Origin: Micromonospora lutea
Lineage (GTDB): Bacteria > Actinomycetota > Actinomycetes > Mycobacteriales > Micromonosporaceae
NCBI RefSeq assembly: GCF_016863535.1
Contig: NZ_BOPB01000029.1
Location: 1 to 64,000 of the forward strand
DNA length: 64,000 nucleotides
Direction: 5' to 3'
In this document: positions 33,570 to 41,713 of the stretch, one piece after another
Position numbering within the stretch: position 1 is the first letter of the stretch
Layout of the letters: every line of letters begins with the position of its first letter
Position numbers and translations under genes: made by a program
Notes under the pieces: generated by a model
Told to the model about the DNA's origin: nothing
What the model saw: the letters and a program-made list of their open reading frames with translations, nothing else
Database searches by the model: none

Positions 33570-33986
33570 CTGGGCGTCGCCAGCGTCCGGCGTCGCCGGC
33601 GTCAGTAAAGAGCGTTGGGTCGCACGTGGTCGACGTGCGTCGATCAATGGTGTCTAAATTCTCCCGGAGACGAGTGTCCTGCCTCGGTCAGGGCGGTTGC
33701 TGATGGTGTTGAGCCTGGTGTGCGAAGGCGCCTGTCCGCCGTTCACCACACACCGGCGACAGGCTGACGAGACCAACGAATTGATCGCTACTTCTTACAG
33801 CTATCGCCTGCTATCACGCATGCCGTGTAACGGTTCGGTCAACGGCCTGTTCTGGGACTTACGCCACGCCTGCAGGGTGGGATAACGTCCGGCCCCAGAC
33901 CGGCGACGACGGTCTGGTTCGTCCGCCCCGCAAGTGCCAATGGGCAGCGGGTGGTTTGGGCCATGGGACGGAGGAGGGTTCGGGCC
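33570..33986. other. Intergenic region upstream of the liv operon
   Basis: No convincing gene. A 62-codon frame at 33697-33885 has no family features or ribosome binding site. AT-richer patches (TAAATT near 33654, and 33775-33820) are the likeliest promoter sites for livJ, but no definite -35/-10 pair was found. Confidence 0.5.
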
Positions 33987-35150
33987 GTGAGGCAGAAGCT
34001 CGTACGTTTGGTCGGTGGGGTGGCAATCGCCGCGCTCGCCCTCGGCGGCGCAGCCGCCTGCAAGTCTGACAGCGCCAGCAACGAGGCCGGCGGTGACGGC
34101 TGTGGCAGCAAGATCGCGTTCTTCGGCGCGCTGACCGGTCCGAACGCGGCGCTGGGCATCAACATGAACAACGGTGTCAAGCTCGCTCTCGATCAGTACA
34201 ACAAGGAGAACGCCGACTGCCAGGTGACCCTGGTGCCGCTGGACTCCCAGGGCAACCCGGAGCAGGCGCCGGGCCTGGCCCAGCAGGCGATCGACGACGC
34301 GCAGATCCTCGGCGTCGTCGGCCCGGCCTTCTCGGGTGAGTCCGAGGCCGCCAACCCGCTCTTCTCCGAGGCCGGCCTGGTGCACGTCACCCCGTCCGCC
34401 ACCCGGCCCAGCCTCGCCGACCAGGGCTGGAAGACCTTCGTCCGGACCGTCGGCAACGACCTGAGCCAGGGCCCGGCGGCGGCCAACTACATCAAGAACG
34501 TCCTGAAGGCCGAGAAGGTCTTCGTCGTCGACGACCAGTCCGCGTACGGCGCGGGCCTGGCCGACGAGGTCAAGAAGGTGCTCGGCGCGGCGGTCGTCGG
34601 CAGCGACAAGGTCCAGGGCGACGGCAAGCAGAGCGACTTCTCCGCCACCGTCACCCAGGTCAAGTCCTCCGGCGCGACCGCGATCTACTACGGCGGCTAC
34701 TACGCCGAGGCGGGCCTGATCCGCAAGCAGCTCACCGCCGCCGGTGTGACCGCCACCCTGGTGGCCGGTGACGGCGTCAACGACCCCTCCTACATCACCG
34801 GTGCCGGCGCTGCTGCCGCCGAGGGCGATGTCCTGACCTGCCCCTGCATGCCGGCGTCCGAGACGGGCGGCACCTTCGCGGAGGACTTCAAGGCGCTGCA
34901 CGGCAGCGAGCCGGGCACCTACAGCGACACCGCGTACGACGCGGCGAACATCCTGCTCCAGGGCATCAAGGCCGGTAACACCGACCGCGCCAAGCTGCTC
35001 GAGTTCGCGCGTGGCTACACCGGCCAGGGTGTCGCGGCCAACTACAAGTTCACCGAGAACGGCGACCTCGCGCCGGAGGCGGTCCGGGTGTGGGCGTACG
35101 TGGTCAAGGACGGCAAGATCGTGCCGGACCAGGAGATCCCGAAGTCCTGA
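33987..35150 (+). CDS. livJ: Branched-chain amino acid ABC transporter, substrate-binding lipoprotein
   Basis: A 387-residue lipoprotein of the Leu/Ile/Val-binding (PBP type 1) family. The signal ends with lipobox LGGAAAC; the mature part has KIAFFGALTGPNAALG, QAIDDAQILGVVGPAFSGES, and HVTPSATRPSLADQG, the usual ligand-contact regions. GTG 33987 has GGAGGAGGG eight bases upstream; ATG 33963 is an alternative giving an unusually long n-region. It is the first of five livJHMGF genes in one direction and would deliver leucine, isoleucine, valine or related ligands to the LivHM pore. Confidence 0.92.
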   Translation: MRQKLVRLVGGVAIAALALGGAAACKSDSASNEAGGDGCGSKIAFFGALTGPNAALGINMNNGVKLALDQYNKENADCQVTLVPLDSQGNPEQAPGLAQQAIDDAQILGVVGPAFSGESEAANPLFSEAGLVHVTPSATRPSLADQGWKTFVRTVGNDLSQGPAAANYIKNVLKAEKVFVVDDQSAYGAGLADEVKKVLGAAVVGSDKVQGDGKQSDFSATVTQVKSSGATAIYYGGYYAEAGLIRKQLTAAGVTATLVAGDGVNDPSYITGAGAAAAEGDVLTCPCMPASETGGTFAEDFKALHGSEPGTYSDTAYDAANILLQGIKAGNTDRAKLLEFARGYTGQGVAANYKFTENGDLAPEAVRVWAYVVKDGKIVPDQEIPKS

Positions 35151-35254
35151 CGCCGGTCGCTGCGACAGCGATCGAGTGGTGATCGTGGGTGCGGCCGGGA
35201 GCTGACTTCCGGCCGCACCCCAATCTTTCTTCATTCCTGTACGGAGTACCTTCC

Positions 35255-36205
35255 TTGGACTTCAACACCCTGTTCTCCGATTTCGGGGGATACACGATCA
35301 CCGGCCTGACAGTGGGTGCCATCTACGCCCTCGTCGCGCTCGGTTACACGCTGGTCTACGGCGTGCTGAGACTCATCAACTTCGCCCACTCCGAGGTCTT
35401 CATCGCCGGTGCCTTTGCCGCCATCTGGGGCTGGGCCGCGCTCGGTCTGGACCGCGACTCGGTCGCCAGCGGTTTCGGCTCGATCATGCTCTACCTGCTG
35501 GTCGGCGCGCTCATCGCGGCGGCAGCCTCGGCCGGCACCGCGACGGTGATCGAGCGGGTGGCGTACCGGCCGCTGCGCAAGCGCAACGCCCCGCCGCTGG
35601 CCTTTCTGATCACCGCGATCGGCGCGTCGATCGCGATCGCGGAAGCGTTCGGCATCTACACCCGGCGGCTGCCGGTCGGTGCTCCCACCGTGGTCAAGAA
35701 CGACGTGGTCTTCACCGTCTTCGGTGCCGAGGTCACCGTGGTGCAGCTGCTGATCCTCGGCTCCGCGCTGGCCATGATGGTCGCGCTGGACCTGTTCATC
35801 AACCGCAGCCGGATCGGCCGGGGTATCCGGGCGGTCGCCCAGGACCAGAACACGGCCGCGCTGATGGGGATCAACAAGGACCGCATCATTCTGGTGGTCT
35901 TCGTGATCGGCGGTGTGATGGCCGGGGTCGCCGGCATGCTCTACGACATCCGGATCGGCACGCTGACCTACAGCGTGGGCTTCCTGCTCGGCCTGAAGGC
36001 GTTCACCGCGGCGGTTCTCGGCGGCATCGGCAACCTGCGCGGCGCGCTGATCGGCGGGCTGCTGCTCGGCCTGGTCGAGAACTACGCCTCCGCGCTGTGG
36101 GGTGCGAACTGGAAGGACCTGGTCGCGTTCGTCGTCCTGGTCGTGCTGCTGATGTTCCGGCCGACCGGCCTGCTCGGCGAGTCGTTGGGGAGGGCCCGCG
36201 CATGA
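35255..36205 (+). CDS. livH: Branched-chain amino acid ABC transporter permease
   Basis: A 316-residue membrane permease with about eight helices. Family motifs: GLTVGAIYALVALGYTLVYGVLRLINFAH, then IGRGIRAVAQDQNTAALMGI and GLKAFTAAVLGGIGNLRGAL (the ATPase-coupling EAA-like loop). TTG 35255 was selected because GGAG is eight bases upstream and it fits the family N-terminus; the frame reaches 35189 without support. Its stop overlaps livM as ATGA. Confidence 0.93.
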   Translation: MDFNTLFSDFGGYTITGLTVGAIYALVALGYTLVYGVLRLINFAHSEVFIAGAFAAIWGWAALGLDRDSVASGFGSIMLYLLVGALIAAAASAGTATVIERVAYRPLRKRNAPPLAFLITAIGASIAIAEAFGIYTRRLPVGAPTVVKNDVVFTVFGAEVTVVQLLILGSALAMMVALDLFINRSRIGRGIRAVAQDQNTAALMGINKDRIILVVFVIGGVMAGVAGMLYDIRIGTLTYSVGFLLGLKAFTAAVLGGIGNLRGALIGGLLLGLVENYASALWGANWKDLVAFVVLVVLLMFRPTGLLGESLGRARA

Positions 36206-37311
36206 CAAGCGTCAGGGAATGGATCGCTTCGGGCCGCCACGCGGTCTCCGACCGTTGGCACGACGCACCGCGCTGGATGCGGTGGTCGGTCATCGCGGCG
36301 GTGATCGTCTTCTTCTACGCCCTGCCGAACCGGGAGTTCTACCAGTGGCTGGGGCCGATCCCGACCACCGGCTCGAACTTCGGTCAGGTGCTCTTCACCG
36401 TCTCCATCTACGTGCTGCTGGCGGTCGGGTTGAACATCGTGGTCGGCTTCGCCGGCCTGCTCGACCTGGGCTATTTCGGCTTCTTCGCCGTCGGTGCGTA
36501 CACGGTGGCCGTGCTGACCTCGCCCAGCAGCGACCTCAAGACGCTCTGGCCGTGGCTGCTCGCCCTGCCGGTGGCGTTGGGGCTCACCATGATCTCCGGG
36601 GTGATGCTGGGTACGCCGACGCTGCGGTTGCGCGGTGACTATCTGGCCATCGTGACGCTCGGCTTCGCCGAGATGATCCGGGTGGCGGCGACCGCCTCGG
36701 ACTTCCTGAAGGGGCAGCGGGGCTTCAACCAGATCCCGCACCCGCCGGGCACCCACGCCGACGGCACACCGGTCTTCGGGGTGCTCGACCCCCGGCCGTA
36801 CTACTGGCTGGTGCTCACGCTGATCATCCTGGTGGTCATCGGGGTGCGGAACCTCAACCGCAGCCGGGTCGGCCGGGCCTGGATCTCGATCCGGGAGGAC
36901 GAGGACGCGGCGCAGCTGATGGGGGTGCCGACGTTCAAGTTCAAGCTCTGGGCGTTCGCCTCGGGCGCGTTCATCGGCGGTCTGGCCGGGGCGCTCTTCG
37001 CCGGCAAGCAGAACTTCGTCAGCTCGCAGAACCTGGAACTGCTCAACTCGATCATCATCCTCTCCGCGGTCATCCTGGGCGGTTCGGGCAACATCGTCGG
37101 CGCGATCGTCGGCGGCGGCCTGGTGGCGTACCTGATCGAGCGGTTCCGCGGCATCGAGGTGCTCGGCATCGAGCTGTACGAGTACCGGTTCATGTTCTTC
37201 GGCCTGGTGCTGGTGGTCATGATGATCTTCCGGCCGCAGGGCCTGATACCCAACCGACGACGAGCGGCGGAGCTCAAGGACCGCCGCAAGGAGGTGATGG
37301 TCGGTGGGTGA
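36202..37311 (+). CDS. livM: Branched-chain amino acid ABC transporter permease
   Basis: A 369-residue permease with about nine or ten helices and a cytoplasmic charged N-terminus. Recognisable blocks: LLAVGLNIVVGFAGLLDLGYFGFFAVGAY, LRLRGDYLAIVTLGFAEMIR, RVGRAWISIREDEDAAQLMG, and the coupling loop GGSGNIVGAIVGGGLVAYL. It starts in an ATGA overlap with livH and ends eight bases inside livG. It forms the heterodimeric channel with LivH. Confidence 0.93.
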   Translation: MTSVREWIASGRHAVSDRWHDAPRWMRWSVIAAVIVFFYALPNREFYQWLGPIPTTGSNFGQVLFTVSIYVLLAVGLNIVVGFAGLLDLGYFGFFAVGAYTVAVLTSPSSDLKTLWPWLLALPVALGLTMISGVMLGTPTLRLRGDYLAIVTLGFAEMIRVAATASDFLKGQRGFNQIPHPPGTHADGTPVFGVLDPRPYYWLVLTLIILVVIGVRNLNRSRVGRAWISIREDEDAAQLMGVPTFKFKLWAFASGAFIGGLAGALFAGKQNFVSSQNLELLNSIIILSAVILGGSGNIVGAIVGGGLVAYLIERFRGIEVLGIELYEYRFMFFGLVLVVMMIFRPQGLIPNRRRAAELKDRRKEVMVGG

Positions 37312-38155
37312 GACCGTGCAGCAGCCGACTGTTCCGGAGCAGGCCGGGGCGCCGGCGGTGGAGTCCACCGCCGGTGGCCGGGAACCCCTGCTGGAGGTCG
37401 ACCACGTGACGCTGCGGTTCGGCGGCGTGGTGGCCCTCGACGACGTGGACTTCACCCTTTACAAGGGGGAGATCCTCGGGCTGATCGGCCCGAACGGCGC
37501 CGGCAAGACCACCTGCTTCAACGCGATGACCGGGATCTACCAGCCCTCGCAGGGGGAGATCCGGTTCCGCGGGCAGCGGATCACCGGCAAGAAGAAGCAC
37601 CACATCACCAAGATGGGCATGGCGCGGACGTTCCAGAACATCCGCCTGTTCCCGGAGATGACCGCGCTGGAGAACATCCAGGTGGGCGCGGACGCCCACC
37701 ACAAGACCAGCGTCATCTCCGCGCTGTTCCGGTTGCCCCGGCACCGGCGGGAGGAGCGCGACGGGCTGGAGAAGGCCAAGCGGCTGCTGGACTTCGTCGG
37801 CATCTCCGACCGGATGCACGACGCCGCCCGCAACCTCTCCTACGGCGAACAGCGCCGGCTGGAGATCGCCCGGGCCTTGGCCACCGACCCGGTGCTGCTC
37901 TGCCTGGACGAGCCGGCCGCCGGCTTCAACCCGGCGGAGAAGGAGGAGTTGCTGCAGCTCATCCGCAAGATCCGGGACCAGGGCGTCACCGTGTTGCTGA
38001 TCGAGCACGACATGCGCCTGGTCATGGGGGTCACCGACCGGATCGTGGTGCTGGAGTTCGGAAAGAAGATCGCTGATGGGCTCCCCGCCGAGGTGCGCGA
38101 GGACCACCGGGTGATCGCGGCTTACCTGGGGGTGCCGGATGACGACGTTGCTTGA
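37304..38155 (+). CDS. livG: Branched-chain amino acid ABC transporter ATP-binding protein
   Basis: A 283-residue ABC ATPase. Walker A is LIGPNGAGKTTCFNAMTG, the signature LSYGEQRRLEIARAL, Walker B LLCLDEPAAGFNP, and the His loop LLIEHDMRLVMG. The N-terminal 25 residues are a low-complexity extension. GTG 37304 has GGAGG upstream and overlaps the livM stop. The 3' end overlaps livF by 17 bases. Confidence 0.94.
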   Translation: MGETVQQPTVPEQAGAPAVESTAGGREPLLEVDHVTLRFGGVVALDDVDFTLYKGEILGLIGPNGAGKTTCFNAMTGIYQPSQGEIRFRGQRITGKKKHHITKMGMARTFQNIRLFPEMTALENIQVGADAHHKTSVISALFRLPRHRREERDGLEKAKRLLDFVGISDRMHDAARNLSYGEQRRLEIARALATDPVLLCLDEPAAGFNPAEKEELLQLIRKIRDQGVTVLLIEHDMRLVMGVTDRIVVLEFGKKIADGLPAEVREDHRVIAAYLGVPDDDVA

Positions 38156-38855
38156 GATCGAGGACGTCAGTCTGCTCTACGGGCGGATCAAGGCGCTGCA
38201 CGGGATCAGCCTGACCGTGGACGAGGGCGAGATCGTGGCCCTGATCGGCGCCAACGGTGCCGGCAAGTCCACCACGATGCGGGCCGTGTCGGGCATCCGC
38301 CCGATCGCCAGCGGGAAGATCCGGTTCAACGGTGAGGACATCACCAAGCTCCGGGCCGACCTGCGGGTACGCCGCGGGCTCTGCCAGGCGCCGGAGGGCC
38401 GGGGCATCTTCCCCGGGATGACGGTGCTGGAGAACCTGGACATGGGCGCCTACACCCGGCGGGACCGGGCCGGGGTGGCCAAGGACCTGACCCGGGTGCT
38501 GGAGCTGTTTCCTCGGCTGGCGGAGCGGCGCAAGCAGGTCGGCGGGACGCTCTCCGGTGGTGAGCAGCAGATGCTGGCCGTCGGCCGGGCACTGATGAGC
38601 CGGCCGAGGCTGCTGCTGCTCGACGAGCCCTCGATGGGGCTGGCGCCGATGTTGATTCAGCAGATCTTCTCCATCATCACGGAGATCAACGAGCAGGGCA
38701 CCACGATCCTGCTGGTGGAGCAGAACGCGCAGCAGGCCCTGGCCCGGGCCCACCGTGCGTACGTGCTGGAGACGGGCCGGATCGTCAAGAGCGGCACCGG
38801 CCGGGAACTGCTGCACGACCCGGCGGTCAAAGAGGCCTACCTCGGGGTGGTCTGA
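38139..38855 (+). CDS. livF: Branched-chain amino acid ABC transporter ATP-binding protein
   Basis: A 238-residue ABC ATPase of the LivF type. Walker A LIGANGAGKSTTMRAVSG, signature LSGGEQQMLAVGRALMSRP, Walker B LLLLDEPSMGLAP, and the His/Gln loop LLVEQNAQQALA, which is characteristic of LivF. It overlaps livG and completes the transporter. The next gene begins after 35 bp without an obvious terminator, so read-through is possible. Confidence 0.94.
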   Translation: MTTLLEIEDVSLLYGRIKALHGISLTVDEGEIVALIGANGAGKSTTMRAVSGIRPIASGKIRFNGEDITKLRADLRVRRGLCQAPEGRGIFPGMTVLENLDMGAYTRRDRAGVAKDLTRVLELFPRLAERRKQVGGTLSGGEQQMLAVGRALMSRPRLLLLDEPSMGLAPMLIQQIFSIITEINEQGTTILLVEQNAQQALARAHRAYVLETGRIVKSGTGRELLHDPAVKEAYLGVV

Positions 38856-38890
38856 CCGACCGCCCCACCCCTCAGTGCAAGGAGTACGAC

Positions 38891-39796
38891 ATGTTCAACC
38901 TCAGAGGTCGTCGGCGGGCGGTGCTCGGCGTGGCCGGGGCGGCGCTGCTGGCACTTTCCGTGGCTGGTTGCGGCGAGAAGGAAGCCACCGAGCAGCCCGG
39001 TGCCGGCCCGAGCGTGACCGCCGACGCGGATGCGTCGCTCGCCGCCAAGGTGCCCGACGCGATCAAGGCGGACGGCAAGATCGTGGTCGGTAGCGACACG
39101 TCCTACGCCCCGGCCGAGTTCCTCGACACCGACGGCAAGACGGCCATCGGGTTCGACGTGGAGCTGTTCAAGGCGGTGGCGGCGAAGCTGGGGCTGGAGG
39201 CGGAGTTCGTCTCCGCCGACTTCGGTGCCATCATCACCGGCGTCAGCTCGGGCAAGTACGAGGTCGGCGTGTCGTCGTTCACGATCAACGAGGAACGCAA
39301 GGCCCAGGCCAACATGGTCAGCTACTACCAGGTCGGCACCCAGTGGGTGACCAAGAAGGGCAACCCGGCCGGGGTTTCGATCGACGACGCCTGCGGCAAG
39401 AAGATCGCCGTACAGCGGGACACCGTCCAGGTGGAGGACATCGAGAAGCGCTCCAAGGCGTGCACCGACGCCGGCAAGCCGGAGATCACCATCGAGCAGT
39501 TCCCGGGCCAGGACGCCGCCACCGCCGCGGTGGTCTCCGGCAAGGACGACGCGATGCTCGCCGACTACCCGGTCGGGGTGTACGCGGTGACGCAGTCCAA
39601 CGGCCAGTTGGAGCTGCTCGACAAGATGTACGAGGCGGCACCGTACGGCTACGTGGTGGCCAAGGACCAGAGCGCGTTCGCCGAGGCCATCCGGGACGCG
39701 ACGAAGGCGCTGATCGATGACGGCACGTACCAGGCCATCCTGGACAAGTGGGAGGTCGGGGACGGCGCGATCACCGATCCCGCGATCAACCCGTAA
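38891..39796 (+). CDS. Polar amino acid ABC transporter, substrate-binding lipoprotein
   Basis: A 301-residue family 3 binding lipoprotein: lipobox SVAGC at about residue 27, followed by GKIVVGSDTSYAPAEFLD, GFDVELFKAVAAKLGLEAEF, and the canonical substrate contact region VSSFTINEERKAQANMVSYY. Likely ligands are glutamine, glutamate or another polar or basic amino acid. The ATG has AAGGAG six bases upstream. It heads a three-gene unit with a permease and ATPase and lies downstream of the liv operon in the same orientation. Confidence 0.9.
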   Translation: MFNLRGRRRAVLGVAGAALLALSVAGCGEKEATEQPGAGPSVTADADASLAAKVPDAIKADGKIVVGSDTSYAPAEFLDTDGKTAIGFDVELFKAVAAKLGLEAEFVSADFGAIITGVSSGKYEVGVSSFTINEERKAQANMVSYYQVGTQWVTKKGNPAGVSIDDACGKKIAVQRDTVQVEDIEKRSKACTDAGKPEITIEQFPGQDAATAAVVSGKDDAMLADYPVGVYAVTQSNGQLELLDKMYEAAPYGYVVAKDQSAFAEAIRDATKALIDDGTYQAILDKWEVGDGAITDPAINP

Positions 39797-39802
39797 CACG
39801 AC

Positions 39803-40783
39803 ATGACACCGGAAACGACTACCGAACGGGCACGGCCAGAACCAATCAGGGCCGTGCCCGTGCGGCATCCCGGCCGCTGGGTGGCTGTCGCCGTGCTGGC
39901 GGTCCTCGCGGCGATGTTCGTGCATGTACTCGTCACGAACGACAACTTCCAGTGGTCGTTCATGGTCGATCACATGTTCCGGCCGCCGGTCATCGAGGGC
40001 CTGCTGCGTGGCACGGTCACCATGACCATCTGCGCGATGCTGCTCGGGGTGTCCCTCGGCATCGTGGTGGCGATCATGCGGCTCTCGTCCAACCCGATCC
40101 TGCGGGTGGTCGCCTGGCTCTACACGTGGGTCTTCCGGGCGGTACCCCGGCTGGTGCTGCTGGCGGTCTTCGGCAACCTCGGCATCCTGTGGAGCCGGAT
40201 CGAGTTCGGGGTGCCGTTCGACACCCAGATCGGCCAGCTCTTCGGGATCGACAATCTGCAACTGCGGGTCTTCGGGTTCAGCTCCCGGGACGTGTTGACC
40301 GGCTTCGTGGCCGGCCTGCTCGGGCTGGCGCTGTCCGAGGCCGCCTACATGGCCGAGATCGTGCGGGCGGGCATCCAGTCGGTGGACGAGGGGCAGACCG
40401 AGGCGGCCTCGGCGCTGGGCATGAGCCGGGCGCAGATCCTGCGCCGGATCGTGCTGCCGCAGGCGATGCGCGTGATCATCCCACCGACGGGTAACGAGAC
40501 CATCGCGATGTTGAAGGACACGTCGCTGCTGTTGGCCGTGCCGTACAGCGTCGAGCTGTTCTTCCAGCTCGACGCGGTGGGGAAACGGACGTTCCAGATC
40601 TTTCCGATGTACGTCGCGGCCGTGCTCTGGTATCTCTTCCTGACCAGCATCCTGCTGATCGGGCAGTACTTCCTCGAGCGGCACTTCGCCAAGGGGTACG
40701 GGCGGACCGAGCGGGCGCGGCTCCGGCTGCGGTCGATCACCGCGGAGGCCGGTGGCGGCGGCGGTACGGGAGGTGACACGTGA
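39803..40783 (+). CDS. Polar amino acid ABC transporter permease
   Basis: A 326-residue His/Glu/Gln/Arg-type permease (HisM/GlnP family). It has an N-terminal helix followed by a large external loop, then [23 protein letters not shown], the family EAA loop [24 protein letters not shown], and [17 protein letters not shown]. It starts six bases after the binding-protein stop and its stop overlaps the ATPase start as GTGA. It presumably forms a homodimeric channel, since no second permease is present. Confidence 0.93.
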   Translation: MTPETTTERARPEPIRAVPVRHPGRWVAVAVLAVLAAMFVHVLVTNDNFQWSFMVDHMFRPPVIEGLLRGTVTMTICAMLLGVSLGIVVAIMRLSSNPILRVVAWLYTWVFRAVPRLVLLAVFGNLGILWSRIEFGVPFDTQIGQLFGIDNLQLRVFGFSSRDVLTGFVAGLLGLALSEAAYMAEIVRAGIQSVDEGQTEAASALGMSRAQILRRIVLPQAMRVIIPPTGNETIAMLKDTSLLLAVPYSVELFFQLDAVGKRTFQIFPMYVAAVLWYLFLTSILLIGQYFLERHFAKGYGRTERARLRLRSITAEAGGGGGTGGDT

Positions 40784-41589
40784 CCGGACAACCCCAGGCA
40801 CCTCAGGCCGACGCGCCGGAGGCGGAGTCGGGCCTGATGGTCCGGGCCGAGCAGGTGCACAAGTCGTTCGGGTCGCTGGAGGTGCTCAAGGGCGTCGACC
40901 TGGAGGTCCGGAGCGGGGAGGTCTGCTGCCTGCTCGGGCCCTCCGGCTCCGGGAAGTCGACCTTCCTGCGGTGCATCAACCACCTGGAGAAGATCAACGC
41001 CGGGCGGATCTGGGTGGACGGCGAGTTGATCGGCTACCGGCAGCGTGGCGACAAGCTGTACGAGATGCGGGAGAAGGAGGTTGCCGCGCAGCGCCGCGCC
41101 ATCGGCATGGTGTTCCAGCGGTTCAATCTGTTTCCGCACAAGACCGCGCTGGACAACGTGACCGAGGCGCCGCTGCTCGTGCGCAGGGAGAAGCGGAGCG
41201 AGGCCAGGGACCGGGCGGTGGCGTTGCTGGAGCGGGTCGGGTTGGGCGACAAGCTGCACAACTACCCGAGTCAGCTTTCCGGCGGGCAGCAGCAGCGAGT
41301 GGCGATCGCGCGGGCGCTGGCCATGCGGCCGAAGCTGATGCTCTTCGACGAGCCGACCAGCGCGCTCGACCCGGAGCTGGTCGGCGAGGTGCTCGACGTG
41401 ATGAAGGACCTGGCCCGCGACGGCATGACGATGATCGTGGTCACCCACGAGATCGGGTTCGCCCGGGAGGTCGGCGACTCGCTGGTCTTCATGGACGACG
41501 GCGTGGTGGTCGAGCAGGGCAACCCGCGTGAGGTGATCGCCAACCCGCAGCAGGACCGCACCAGGTCCTTCCTCGCCAAGGTCCTCTGA
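40780..41589 (+). CDS. Polar amino acid ABC transporter ATP-binding protein
   Basis: A 269-residue GlnQ/HisP-type ATPase. Walker [20 protein letters not shown], the Q-loop [19 protein letters not shown], signature [17 protein letters not shown], Walker [19 protein letters not shown], and His loop [13 protein letters not shown] are all intact. GTG 40780 follows GGGAGGT. An insertion after the QRGDKL segment is typical of the family. A palindrome follows at 41605. Confidence 0.95.
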   Translation: MTGQPQAPQADAPEAESGLMVRAEQVHKSFGSLEVLKGVDLEVRSGEVCCLLGPSGSGKSTFLRCINHLEKINAGRIWVDGELIGYRQRGDKLYEMREKEVAAQRRAIGMVFQRFNLFPHKTALDNVTEAPLLVRREKRSEARDRAVALLERVGLGDKLHNYPSQLSGGQQQRVAIARALAMRPKLMLFDEPTSALDPELVGEVLDVMKDLARDGMTMIVVTHEIGFAREVGDSLVFMDDGVVVEQGNPREVIANPQQDRTRSFLAKVL

Positions 41590-41604
41590 CCGGGTTCCCT
41601 ATCC

Positions 41605-41653
41605 GTTGATCATGAGGTTGGCGGCGGTCGGCTGCCGCCACCTCATGATCAAC
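41605..41653 (+). terminator. Hairpin ending the amino acid transporter operon
   Basis: The left arm GTTGATCATGAGGTTGGCGGC and right arm (ending 41653) pair over 20 bp with one bulged T. It starts 16 bases after the ATPase stop. It shares a GATCATG..GTTG core with the inverted repeat at 3740-3814. Confidence 0.8.
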
Positions 41654-41713
41654 CGCTTTGGGGGTGGGCCCCGCCTGGGTCAGCTTGTCGGTGGCACGGA
41701 CTAGAGTCGCAGC

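Noticed and set aside
33697-33885. 62-codon frame upstream of livJ
   Set aside because: No ribosome binding site or family match; composition unlike neighbouring genes.
36082-37455. 457-codon minus-strand frame antisense to livM/livG
   Set aside because: His/Asp/Arg-rich shadow of high-GC coding sequence on the opposite strand.
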